Made by a program: the position numbers and the translations under genes. The notes under the pieces were generated by a model. That model did no database searches. It saw only the letters and a program-made list of their open reading frames with translations, and was not told where the DNA came from. From assembly GCA_020284085.1 (NCBI GenBank), contig JACEVL010000204.1, forward strand, positions 186,001 through 250,000: a stretch of DNA of 64,000 nucleotides, written 5' to 3'. Numbering within the stretch: position 1 is the stretch's first letter; each line of letters starts with the position of its first letter. Origin of the DNA: Aporrectodea caliginosa (taxonomy: Eukaryota; Annelida; Clitellata; Crassiclitellata; Lumbricidae). Positions 32,921 through 46,192 of the stretch are shown in pieces.

Positions 32921-35667
32921 CAGTTGCGTCTCTGACAACTGGATCTTTTGAATTAAACGAATATTGATTGATTGATGCTAAAGCGATAGAAAGCCAGTTT
33001 AAGATAGGCCTACTGGCTACTATATAGCCCTGTCAGCATGGGCATTAGATGGGACCCATATGGTTTTTATACAGTCCCATTTGAGAATATAGGACAATCA
33101 CAAAACACCAAAGAATTTGTTCACAGATTGATTTAAAGGCCTGCTTTGCCTGGGGCGCCATTTGAGCTAGGGCCGACCCTGCAAAGGATGTTTGAGATGT
33201 GCCAATTTACCAAGGAGTGAAGTCAGTGAATAGTTACCATGACATCGATGTAGGCCCTATAGTGCCCTACTCTATATCGCTATTATAATAAACCAAGTGA
33301 TAGGCCTATAGCATGTTCGCTTGGCGCGTCTATGGTCTACGTAGCCTATAGAACGCAGCTCTGCCGCTTTGCATAATTAAGAGCGCCTCATGGTCGACCG
33401 CCTTTGGTTACGCTGTTGATATTCGCACGTAGTGTGTCTTGGTCAAAGCTGCATTATTATCCCACGCACTATTTTCTTATCGTGCGAAAGATTTGTTCCT
33501 GTCAAATCCTGTGACCTCTTTCGTACGCTGGGAAACCTTCATGTCAAAGCTTAATTAAAGTTTGGACAACCCAAATTTAGGCCATTCTTGACCTAAAACG
33601 ACTTTTCTTTTTTCATGGGGCGTCTGTGATGGTCTATAGCTTTGAATATTGGACGAGATGAGAGTCAAGAGACGACGTAAGCCAAATGGACTTAGGCTTA
33701 GAGAGCACAGAATTCAGCCTGAAGCTATTTAGAATTGGCATTAATTCAATAAATCAAAAATGTCACATGAAACAACCTGATGATGCCGATACCAAAGAAA
33801 CAACTCATATATCAAACTATTACATCTATAGGCTAATTAAGGTATTATCCAAAATAAAATTTTATATAAACCTACATAAGCCAAAACACTTCATACCCAT
33901 GGATGCCGTTTAGGGGTTAGCATTTTAGCTCAGGAGTTGCACCTATTTTATGCGGTTAAGTTAAAGTCGTCTGATTGTCATTTGTTACCACTGCAGTGGT
34001 AGAGTTTTTGTTTCATTTTGTTGACCTCGGCATGACCTTACAAGCTGCAATCAAAGCTGCAATCCGTGCTCTGTGATCGATTGACTTACAAACTCTCCAA
34101 TGTTCCCTCAGACGGTTTTGCAACTAAAGATAAGCCGTAGCTGCAGGACAGTGCAGGTATGGATTTCCTGGGAGGGTTTGGGATATTCAAACGCCTCCAC
34201 AGGTAAAATGTACATGCATTTTCCAAGTCTTCATATAGAATTTCAAACCAAGGATTTAGGGTTTACCAGCCATACAACGCTAGCAATAAAACTACTTTTA
34301 AAGGTCTTTTATGCACGCTATTACCATCACCCGAATCTAATTGCCACCAACAGTGAAAATGAATCATATCAATTCCCTTTAATTATATCATATCTGAAGC
34401 TTCTCTTGTGCTTTACAAAACTCATTAGAGAGATTCAAATTTTGAACAAAACATACACAAAAAATCTAATAATAAAATGCAGCAAACAAGTCAAGGGCGA
34501 AAACACTCTATTTAGAAACAAAAGCAATTCTAAACAAATAAATAATCATTCCACAATAAATACAACTAGACAAGAATTTGTTTTCACATACAACAGACTA
34601 AATAAAATCAAGGCAATGTGGTGAACTTCTGTTTCAGACAAGACAAAGCAAAGTGGAATTCAACTTGAAATCTCTTACAGTTTCCACAGTATTTCCTTTC
34701 AACCAGCCGACTTATCTTTCCTCATTGCTCACACCTCATACCAACAATTATGCACTGCACTCGACCAACAGACACTATGACTCTTGTTGTGCTTCACACC
34801 ATGATAGTGCTTGTCTCTTGGGCAAATATTGATGGCTGGTCTGAAACTCTGGAATTCACTGCACGATTTGGAGTCCTCTGTTAGCTATCCTGGACTTCTC
34901 TGACAGATGTTGTTCAGACATGGTAAACTCAATACTCAAGTACTTCAACTTGTTTACTCTGGAATTCCCATCTTCCTGACATAATGGGGAGTTCTAATGG
35001 ACTTCTCAGTAATCCTCTGGAGCAACCATAGATTAATGCCTTTTGTATTATGCTACAGAAGTAATTAGATTACAGGCAACAATTAATTATTAGATTTGTG
35101 TACTGACTTCAGCCTAACATTGTCCATCAATGCAGCTGAACAACAACAACATAGTGGGGAATTCTTGTTTCCACATTTTTTACCCTTTTTATCTGCCTTT
35201 TTTGGTCTCCAGACCCACTGGAATTTCACGGAACTTTTTCAAGTGGATTGCAGATTCACCTTACACAACCATCAACTAATGCCTTGCTCATTATGTATCT
35301 CTTACACAAATTGTTTTACAATTTCCGGAGCTCATTCACTGTCTTCTTCAGATGAACAGCTCTAAGGCATGAAATGAGTGCCTGATGGTGAAACCACTCA
35401 ACTCTCTACTTAAGCATCTCTGATTTAAATTTTGGTCAAGCTGCTCTTTATCTCACTGTCCGCCTGTCTATATACAGTTCACCATAACCTTACGACAGCA
35501 GTTGTTCAGTTTGATCTCATTCTGATGTTACTGCTGATGCTTCATGAACTGATGGCAGACTAAATCCAAGCTACAGTGAATTCTTGCAACTGATGTCGGA
35601 TTATTTCTGTTTCAAGGTTGGCAAACTCCAATTGAAGCAGACAACAACTAACGCTGACCAAATCTTC
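32921..35667. other. Region left of the neuregulin stop; possible 3' UTR on the minus strand
   Basis: No gene is recognised. 33046-33095 matches the repeat at 21708. An unrecognised 174-codon plus-strand frame lies at 34100-34624; it is AT-rich and Lys/Asn-rich, as expected of chance frames. The neuregulin 3' UTR must begin at 35667. I saw no clear AATAAA on the minus strand here; an ATTAAA at about 34378-34383 is the nearest candidate. Confidence 0.4.
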
Positions 35668-36180
35668 TTATGTCCGACTCTTTTGAACACTGGCACTAGA
35701 AGTCGCCTGATTACAAGTTTTGTCAATTCTCGCGTGTGAATCCTTACTATGGACGTCTGTAGTGTCATCCAACCAGCAATTGTCATAATCGCTGTTTCTC
35801 TTGCTTTCTTTGCACAGGAACGCGTCACCAACTGGCACGTCTCGTGACAGGGTGCGGTTTGTTGGTAATGCTTCAACTGCATTTGTCCTGGACTCTGGAA
35901 ATTCTTCTGCCACATCAGAAGAAACAGAAATTCTCTCCATAATTGGGGAGTGCGCTTTGTGCCTGTTCTGTGGCAAATCTGGCGGAGTAACCGAACATCC
36001 GTTCAGACGTCCTCTTCGTAGACTGGAAGACGTCCTTCCGGATCCAGTTGACCCCTTTCGTGTCTGATCCGACGACTGAACAAGGACGGCCTTTACACTG
36101 TCCGGTCGAACAATGGCAAACTGTCTAGTAGCTGGTACTGGAGATCCTTCTGTCTGAGTGTAAACTTCTTTGAAAAACGG
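35668..36180 (-). CDS. NRG: Neuregulin exon 8: cytoplasmic tail and stop
   Basis: The acceptor ttgttttcag opens 170 codons ending at a stop at 35668. The tail starts PFFKEVYTQTEGSPVPATRQ, is Ser/Thr/Arg-rich, and holds RRGRLNG (residues 466-472); the same GRLNG occurs, as I recall, in the NRG1 tail. It is much shorter than the roughly 370-residue tail of vertebrate NRG1a. Whether an alternative donor inside the exon adds further exons cannot be told. Confidence 0.85.
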   Translation of the reverse strand, partial: PFFKEVYTQTEGSPVPATRQFAIVRPDSVKAVLVQSSDQTRKGSTGSGRTSSSLRRGRLNGCSVTPPDLPQNRHKAHSPIMERISVSSDVAEEFPESRTNAVEALPTNRTLSRDVPVGDAFLCKESKRNSDYDNCWLDDTTDVHSKDSHARIDKTCNQATSSASVQKSRT

Positions 36181-39100
36181 CTGAAAACAAATACAGAAAC
36201 AAAACGTTAAAATCGGAGCTTTTGCAGAAACTGTTATAGGTTGAATGTATGCCTGCAAGTATATCTGGAAACTTATACATAACACTCTCAGCACAGTGAT
36301 ACATGTGGACAATAAAAGATTTATCTTTCAATTAATCTAGTATAATTAAGATACACCATTTCCAGGTTACAATACATCACATTTCATTACAAAATACTGC
36401 TCAGGTAAGTTAGTTAAAATTATTTAATTTATCTCAGGTAATTTAGTTAAAATTATTTAATTTATCATGATAAGCCCCTGCTTTGAGCAACATGAGCGAC
36501 GACCCAAATATCAGGTAAACACAAAAGGCTTACACAGCGGTGGCTATGCAAAGGCCTGAAAAAGTCAGGGATTGTTGCCAGAGATTTCAATATTGCCAAC
36601 AAAAATACAAGTTCAGCCTCACTGTCTCCTTATGTAGTTTGATGTATGAGCAGCAAAGCAGAATTCTACTCAATTACAAAATTAAAACATCAAATTTTCC
36701 ACATTATATAGAATGCAATAGTGAAAATGCTGACTGTGACCATGCTTTATGGGTGAAGTGCAAAGCAAACACATCATGATCGTGGTAGTACTTGTACATA
36801 AGGCCCACATTCAAAGTTCTAAGCTTGCAGGGAAACACCCATAAAAGCTTGTGTGTTCACTGTCACAGTCTATAAACTGTGCAATATGAGTACTTCAATA
36901 CAACACAAAACAGAGCATCAACACCATAACATCACAATAAAAGCAGTCAATACAAACTGAAAACCTTCAAGTAAATGACGCAAAAGTCAAAAGGTCAATC
37001 CAAAATGGTCGTGTGGACCCAGTGAGGCTGGATTTGTGTTTGTTCTGGATAATATTTGGCAGTAGTAACAGTGCAAAAATGAAATGTACCGTATGACTCA
37101 GTATGAGTGTGTAATACACAACTGAAACAAAATAAAAATGTGAAATGTTACAGTGCCCCTTAACAACTTACACATGCACCTTACTGTCAAGAATAGGGAT
37201 AGTTGGATTCAACATTATATTTACTTTAAGTGTTTATTTACATTTTTGGAAGTGTTTATTTACTTTCTTGCAAGTGTTTATTTACTTCTTCACAGGTGTT
37301 TATAAAAGCAAATATAAAGTTCCCATTGTGCTACTAGAATAAACGTAATGACGAGCCTGTGGCATAACGCAGTTGTGCACTTTTTGGTCCTTGCCTTTGT
37401 TACACTACAAATGCTCAACCAGCGAGCCACATAATAATGCAGACCTTATGGCTGATGCTCCCATCAGCCATAAGGTCTTAGGTTATCAGTGGAATCTTGT
37501 CAAGTCTGTATAATGATGCAGTAACAATCCAACATAGTTTAAGGTTAATGATGGTGAACTGATCAAACTACACATGTAAATGCCCAATTACCATGTGGCA
37601 TCAATAAAATTTAATCACTTTATCAATTTCTCATTGCATGAGGAACCCTTGCTCATACCACAGTTTCATCTGATGCTTAAGAAACCTTCTCTCAACTCTG
37701 ACAATTATCAGCCCATCTCAACTTTAATATTAAAAATTCTTGTTATGAATCACGTGCACTGTTCCTAGTGGTACGCCAATTTGTCTTTCACTTATCTCCC
37801 CAATTCAGTGTGCATACCTACGGCAAGTTTAAATCAAATGAATCCACGTTTCTTCCTGTTCTTTATGACAACATGTGGATAAGGGCAAGATAACAGAACT
37901 TCCTCTTGACTCATCTGCCGCTCTTCATACTGTGGACCATTCTCTTCTTGTGCAACCGGTGCTTGAAATCTCCAACGCCGGTTTGGGATCTCTGGTCCTG
38001 CACTGAATTGAAATGCCACTTATCTAGTCCACGCACTCAAGCAGTATATTTAAATGGTAATTATTCGTCTAGTACTATGCTGACATGTGGTATTCGGCAG
38101 GGTTCCCGACATAGGCCCTCTTTTCAGACGTGGCCCTCTTTTGTTTACATTATACCAATAGGAACAATGCTCAGCATATCATTCACTGGGATATCATTTC
38201 TATACAGATGATACTCAAATCCATATTTCATTTAGCACTGTGTCTTGTGACTTGTCCACTGCCTTAGAGCGGGTGCAGGAATGGATGGTAATAACTAAAC
38301 TCCTCCTTAATCCATCAAAGTGAATTTATGCTGCTCCACAGCACCTTAATTTAAGAAATTTTGAAGGTTTAAATATTGGGTGACAACTCATTTGTTGATT
38401 TAGTTGATCCTGGTCCTAACTGAGGTGTTGTTAATGATTCTGCTATGTCTCTAACTAACTATGATATTACAGAGCTCTTGGTTTTGGTGTGCAGTCGATT
38501 GATGTCTTGTGCATTAGACACCCACACAATACAAGTTCATTAGAATTATGAATTGTGCTAGCAGTACAAAACACAAAACAGATTCCTGATCGCTGCAAGA
38601 TTTAATGCTGCTGGTACATGGCAAGCAAATAACGTAAAGTAAAACCTCCTGCTATTTACTGTAAAAGCACTAATATAGAGACCTCCCGTCATCTACTGTG
38701 AAAGCACAAAACTAACATAAAGACCTCCTTTCATCCACTGTGAAAGCACAACTGAAATATTGAATGCCTATTCAGGAGCACAAACATAATATTATATGGA
38801 AACTATTCCATGTTAAATATTTTTATATTCTGATGACTTCTATAGGGCCTTTGTCATAATGCACATAATGTCTGATGATTGTTATGACTGGTGCTACTAT
38901 AAAAACCGTTGATTCCCGTTTCATGTTGTGTCTATTCTGAGATCGTGGTACTTACAACGCCTGACTTGGACATCCTTCTGCCACTCTGGTTCAATTTCAA
39001 CGAACCCTCGTGAATTCCAAGAGAATATGCTTGGTAGGAATTCTCCAGATTCTCTTTTGCTCTCTTTGCTTGGCGCTGTCGCCAAAAGTTACTGTCAAAA

Positions 39101-42100
39101 TCAAAGACAATGAATTATTAAGGTTTTAGGATGGATCAGTGGTCTATAGAACAACAAATAGGTAGAAGAAAACATCCACAACTGATCTGGTTTAAAGATG
39201 ATTACTTGAAGAATTCTTTATATATTCTAACAATCTATACTATTCATCTTTACCCCATGACTACACAGCAAACAACATATAACTGGAATCACAAATGCCA
39301 TATATCTAACAGCCCTTGTGTGAAAGCATACATTTGTATGTATGCCCATATAAGAACTTTTATACAGTGCTTCATATGAATTTTGAAGGTGCCAAGTAGT
39401 TCTTGCCAATGTTAAGTCACCATAAGCAGCTCACAGGCAGAATGGTTAACTTCAGTTTTAAGTTGAAACATTGAATAAGTGAAATTGAGCTCCACATATT
39501 GCAGGTTCATCCAAAGCACTTTAAACTTTCACACGCACACTGCACTATCACACCTAAAGTTGGTTTGTGTTTTATATTTTGTCATATAACAAGCTTCACT
39601 TGTCACCACCATTCCAGCATAAATCAAGGAGGCTTGGGTCTCAAGTCACCTGGGTCAGCAGTTATTGAGCTTTGCTGTACAATGGATCTGCAGAATAGTG
39701 TTTCAACTATACCAGTGCCAATGTTGCCCAGAATACTTCACCAGCAGTCTTGCAGTGACAGTTTGCATTCAACTGTATTTTCAATAGTTTGTTTACTCGT
39801 AGTCACGAACAACATCATTGAACCATTATTCTGAGTCTATCACTGTTTACCTGCCAGAGTCACAGCAACGGCCACTTTCACACGTGCACCACCTAGTGGA
39901 CTAATTTACAACACTCTCATCCAATTGCCATTTTAACAACCATTCACAGATGAGAATCTAATGAATTTACCTGATAGTACAGTAGGATAAGATGACCACG
40001 CAGATTATGACGACAACGATCAACACCACACCGATGATGGGCATCATGAAGGCTATTTCAAACGGCCTTCCGTCTAAAGATACAAAAGCCACACAATGGT
40101 CTAAAAAGATATACATCAAACTACAATACATAAATGGCAATGATGTCTAAAGCAAAGGATTTGATTACCAAGGGTTCAACCAATAAGCTGACAGCATCAC
40201 CCACTCTCAAGAAAACAACTCATCTATAGCAGGATGGATTCCAAGGTAAAGCATGGTAATTAGTTGTAATTAGAAACTCTAAAGAGGTGCTCCCAACCTG
40301 CCAACACAATAGTTACAATAGAGCAGAATGGTTTTCAAAAGAGAGCACGCGAAATGCCAAGGAGCTTTAACAGATTTAGATTTATTTTATGATGTGTCTA
40401 TCCGCCTAAACTGGTGTAAACTGTCAACATAAGATAGGTTGGTATTAACATGCTGAAAGTGAAAAGTGGATGAGGTAAAGCATGGTAAACTTTTAAAATT
40501 AGTATCTAAAAAAAAGCAAGGATTCAGAATTCTGCTTTTATTCCCATTATGAAATAAGTTAACAATTAAAATGTTTAACAATTAACTATCACAACAAAGA
40601 ATCCTGAGCCTGCGATGTGAAATAAACATATTGCCGAACTGCGAAACCTTCGTGGTTATGATTTTATAGATAGCTGGGACTCATTCCATGTCTGGCAGAC
40701 AAATTAGCTACATTGGTTAAAATATACATCAAGGCATCTCAGTGCATTTACCAATTGTGGTGTTTAAGAGACTTGAAGCTTGGACTAGCATGATCTGTAT
40801 GTGGGCACAATCCCTTAAATGGCATGATACCCATTCAAACAGGTGGTGGTAGTGAAGGATCTCACCTTTCACTGAAAACTGAGCAGGCCTCATTTTGAGG
40901 CCAAATGGTCGCTATAAGAAAAATGTATGTAACACTATGTATTCCTACTCAGACCTGTGTTGTGGGCTTCTACACCTAAAGTTAAATCGGAAGGGAAGGT
41001 ATGTCTAGTAGGCTAGTATAATGGGTACAGTTATCGCTGATCACACAGGTTCCCACCCCATTGCATGTTGCATTTGAAATCAGTTCAATTCAGTTGAAAA
41101 AACTTCCCTGGGTCAGTCTGTCATGAATTCCTTAGAGTGCTGAATAAATCAGAAAAGCCTAAGATGATGCAATGGAAAGTAGCGGCTGCCTAAATATGCA
41201 CATTAAAGACACAGTGCAAGCTAATCTGGTTATGCAATTTTGCAGGCCACTGCAAAGAAACGCAGAAAGAGAAAGACAGCCTTCAATTAATCAGCCCACC
41301 TAAAATACCAGAAATACCTGCAAAGATTTATAGAAAGGTGTGCATAGAGAGCTCTGGAGTACCGGCTGGCAAAACAAACCTAAGAGGCTTTTCAACTGAT
41401 GATATCAAAGCCTCACATAACAATGCCCTTAGGGTCTGACTGTTGACAGTTGATCAGTTTTAGACAAACGGCGGCGGCAACATAAACATAACCACTGGCC
41501 AACTGATCAAGTCAGCAAACATTCTCTCTACTAACAGGTCCCAAGTTCATAAATGAGCTCAAACAGGACGCTGGGCTGAACTGAAGATATTAATACTTCA
41601 GTTCCGAGACGTTGTATTTCGAGCTGTACTAGGAAAATCCTCTTTCTAATAATTATTATTTACACTACAAAATGAGGAAATCAGTAATAAGTGAATGCCA
41701 ACAAGGCAATAAAATAGCAATAACTACACAAAAGCCAAAGATAATAATGTCTACACAACTAAAAGAAACATGAAACAAACAAATATATATGCATATTTAT
41801 TTGTGTATTTATTTATATAAATATATGCATGCCACTGGATTCTGTTCTTTATTCGAGAAATAATATCAGTACTAAATCAAAGCATGCAATTTTTAGTCAT
41901 CAAAATATATTTTAAATTGCACAGGCATATGCTTCAGGAGTTGAAAGTGTCAATGGATGTACTAATTATTGCAAAATTGATGTAAAATTTAAGGCCATGA
42001 ATTTTATCTAAAGCGAACAACCAACTAGTATAAATTCTAGTCTGTTTCTTATTAAAGAAAGGAAGACATGCATTAGTATGCTTGGATGAATGGCAATCAT

Positions 42101-43285
42101 TCTGTGACAGGAACCCTTAACAGAAGATCTGATGTACTTCTAGCTGAGCTCAGCAGAGGGTTCTAGTGGAAGAGACAGACATCTTGAAACAGCTCTCCAT
42201 TTAGTTTAACCAATATACTGAAACACACTCAAGCATAACTCAATGAACGGAGCTTCATCTAATACCGTACTCTCACTTCCCCCCAGCAGTAGATCTGAGG
42301 TACCTAGCAAGCTCACTTGAAGGTGATCACAGAAGACAGACATATTGACACATTTATCTGTTTATGCTAACCAAAATACACTTAAGCATAACTCAATAAC
42401 TCCATAAATCAGCTCCATCTAAATATATGCCTCTAAGTGTCACATTAAACTGCACTTACACAGCCATCAGGGCGCCGTTTTGAACCAAAGGACCAAGAAA
42501 ATGCCACACCCTGTGGCTTAAACTTTCACACCCAGCCAAACGCAGGCCTATTGTATTTTACATTCTACTGCCAGTAGCACAGTATAAAAAATACGTAGGG
42601 CAGGACATTTCCAAAAATATCACAGATTATATCATTTATCTAGCACGTTATCACCTTCCACTTACCATTCCATTACACAAGTAGGACAGCACAAGTACCA
42701 TATATAATTATAGCAGTATAAAGACAAGAGCATATCACAAATGCTAAGGCAAAACTTATATGAACAGTACAATATCCTGCATTTTCAGTAACAACAAAGA
42801 CAGTAATAGTTAAGGTATTCTTTAAATTTCTAAAGCACACTTAAGAGCCATATACAGGGCACCAGCTTATTCATGAACGCTGCATCAAGTCAGAGGGGGT
42901 TGTCCAGAGGTACCACATGGAAATCGCTTTGCCAGAAGATCAGGGAGATGAGGCAGAGGAGCTACAAGGGAGATTGGAGGAGAAGAGGATGAATCCGGGT
43001 AGGAATTCTTGAAGAGGTGAGACTTTTGTAAATAGTTTGGAGTGCAAAGTCTGCGGGATGATAGATAAAGGAGCCTGAGGTAAATTATGGTGGTAGAAAG
43101 CAATACTGGTGGAGGATCTGAGAATTTTTCGAATTCAGGAGGGAGACCATTCCAGAGTAGAGGTGCAGTGTGGTAAATGGATTGATTCGTGAACTTGAGA
43201 TGAGAATAATAATAATAATAACATTAATAATAATAATAATAAAAATAATATCTGACACCTGAGGTACCTAGAAACCTAGGGTAAA

Positions 43286-43316
<31 letters not shown>

Positions 43317-46125
43317 TAGCACCGTAGCTCAGCCAAGGGCGGAAAAAAGGGTGCTGCGAAAAAATCAGTGAGTCACGTGAAAGTTTAAAAAGAAAGGTCT
43401 TGAGCTGTGGCAAGTGATATGGTCATGCATGGGTATCCTGGTGACAGAGGTATAGCTGAGTTTTGGATAAGTTCCAAATGCTTGACTTGGGTGGATTCAA
43501 GGTTGAGAAAAAGGGAATTGCAGTAATCTGTAATCAAGCTTGGAGTGGTTTAATACTAGATGTAGCAGTGTTTTTAGTACTGTTTTAGTAGTTTTAGTAG
43601 TAGTTATTTAGCAGTATTATTTAAGCAGACTGTAATCATATGGGCAAGATGATGATGATATTAGTTTCTATAATAAGTGTAGATTTATCATTTAGCTTGT
43701 TTGATCTACATTGTATTTAACCTCATTATTAATATTATGTGTGGGTTGGACTGTAATTAATAGTGGCATGGGCGGTCACCGTTTGCTCATGCCTATCATA
43801 ACATGACACTCAGAGAAGGAGAGAAGTAGGACAGACAGAGGTCATAAAAAAAGACCAAAGGAAGAATACATGAAGGATGCACAGTGTCCAGAGATTGACG
43901 AGTGGAGGTGAGAGAAGACAGGGAAGTTGGACAGATGGGAAATCCCTAATCTGATAGTACTTTCCAAGAACTAAAAATTAAACAACATGTGCATCAGGTG
44001 TAGTCATCGACCGAAGCCAATCACGGACTCTTGAATATATACAATACCAAACTGTAATATTGGGAGGGTATATGGCCATTATCCGAAAAGTGGCGAATTT
44101 GGTAGTTGGAGAAAAAACATTTTGTTATCCCAAACTTTCTTGCAAGTATGTTTTTTAGTTGGCTACTACATTAAATTTAACTAATCTGAAAGAAATCCAC
44201 TATATTTGTAATCGTAAGTTAATTATTTTTAAGATTTTATACAGAAAAAACTCCTGATTTGTCATTACCATCCCCTTTTTTACTTGATCACACAGACCTG
44301 AAATATACATCTGGTGCTTAGATTTTTTTGCAATTATAAACTAGATGATACCAGCAATTATTTGGAATACTGCAGGCCTTTCTTTCACAAAATATATTAG
44401 TCTGGTGCCGAGAAATTAAGCAATTTATCAAAATTATTAAAAATCCAATATAGTATTTTCAGTGACACAAAAAATCTGTGCAGCATTGACTACAACTGTG
44501 TATTATATGCATTAGGTGCAACTTGGCAAACATTTTCAGAGTTTCTAGTAAATTCTAATTGCTTCCAATTTTTTTAAATTTATTTTTATATGAAACAATT
44601 TACACAGGGATGGTAATGACCCTTCAGGAATGGTAATAACTTTTGGGGATGGTAATGACAAATGCTTCATTACCATCCCTATGAAGATGGGGATGGTAAT
44701 GAGAAAATCGCAGAATTCTGAGAAAAAGGGATGGTAATGATGAAAACAACAAGGGGATGGTAATGACATAATGCTGTCATTAATAACAGCACATGAAACA
44801 TTTCCATGTGAATTACTCTATGAGATTTATAAGTAATTTCAATCTGTTCCACAAAAGCCATGAAGAAAATCAGTTCTCAATGTTGTAATCTATCTAACCC
44901 AGGATATATAGAAATGGATGGTAATGATGCAGAAATTTACTTTTTTCAAATTTACAACAAACAAACCTTATTATGAAGACACTTTCAAATATTCAAACAA
45001 ACGTTGTGTTTTCTGTTAGATGCTGACCAGATCTTGTTGTTATTCTCTCTATTTCAGTAAGTAAGCGCCTGTTGTAATAACTAAAGGCTTTCAAAAATGG
45101 GGATGGCAATGACATGTATTTCTATGGACAAATTATTTAGGTTTGAAGAAAAAAGATACTACTCAAATGAGTCTAAGTGTGTTATTATTGCATACTCTAG
45201 GTATTAATTAAGCAACATTATAAACCTTTGTTACAGATTATTATACTACATTTACGTAGAAGCTGAATTTCATGCATTGTACATGGTGGAGGACAGAGGA
45301 TGGTAATGACTTTTCGTGTAGTTTTGTAAATTTTTTAAAATTTTCAAACATCTAACAACTAAAATAGTGATGAAAAATGTTGATCTGTTCACTCTTTGAA
45401 AGATACAACGAAAGATTTGTACAACTTATGAAAAAACTCCAAGAAAACCACATGGGACACCAGTTTGCCACTTTTCGGATAATGGCCCATATATGACTCC
45501 CATGAGCCAGATTAGGGTTAAGCTCCCCCAAGATTTAGTGGTTGAACTTTCTCACCATCATCCACCATGATCATGGATTAAGGTTCTCACTGTCATGAGT
45601 AAACTGTTACATTACAAAAGTGAGATAAAGTCAGAGTGGAAATTTCCTATTTTTGCTTCATAATTTGACACCCTTCGAGCTCTCATTAAGGTTTCCGCTG
45701 TCATTAAGTTCTTAAGTATGGAGAACTTCTAAGTAGTTTCTTTGTAATTGTTGCTATAGAATGTCAATGCAACATTACGGTAATGCATCAAGCGGCTGTA
45801 AAAGAGCGACAACAGCAGGATATCAGAGCAGAAATAAACTATATGCAAACAGCATAGTGACACACAACGGGTGTATCGTCCACGAGTGGAGTGGATAGAG
45901 CCTCTGAATGACCTCTTAGAAAGGAGCTAGGCAACCTGTACACCTCTCTTTCAAAATTACATAAATAGTCTATGCAAACATTCTCGGGCCATTCACCTTT
46001 ATTAAATAGGACAGCTGAGCAAACTAAGATACTACTACTACTACCGGTACTACTACGTGGGCAGAATTTGGAGTGCTTGATTTATATTATGCTAAAATTA
46101 AACTATGATGTACGCTCTTTTCTGA

Positions 46126-46192
<67 letters not shown>

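Noticed and set aside
32620..32938. Arg/Pro and Gln/Asp repeat peptides on the minus strand
   Set aside because: These are translations of the GGTCTTGGTCTC array in the outer hAT element, not a protein.
34100..34624. A 174-codon plus-strand frame
   Set aside because: AT-rich with Lys/Asn/Ile-rich composition, no recognisable motif and no splice context; probably chance in the 3' flank of the neuregulin gene.
37834..38019. A 61-codon minus-strand frame in the neuregulin intron
   Set aside because: It is the antisense of a LINE reverse transcriptase fragment on the plus strand and lacks splice signals in the right phase.
41784..41825. Paired atatatgcat / atgcatatat as a foldback element
   Set aside because: Too short and AT-rich to distinguish from chance.
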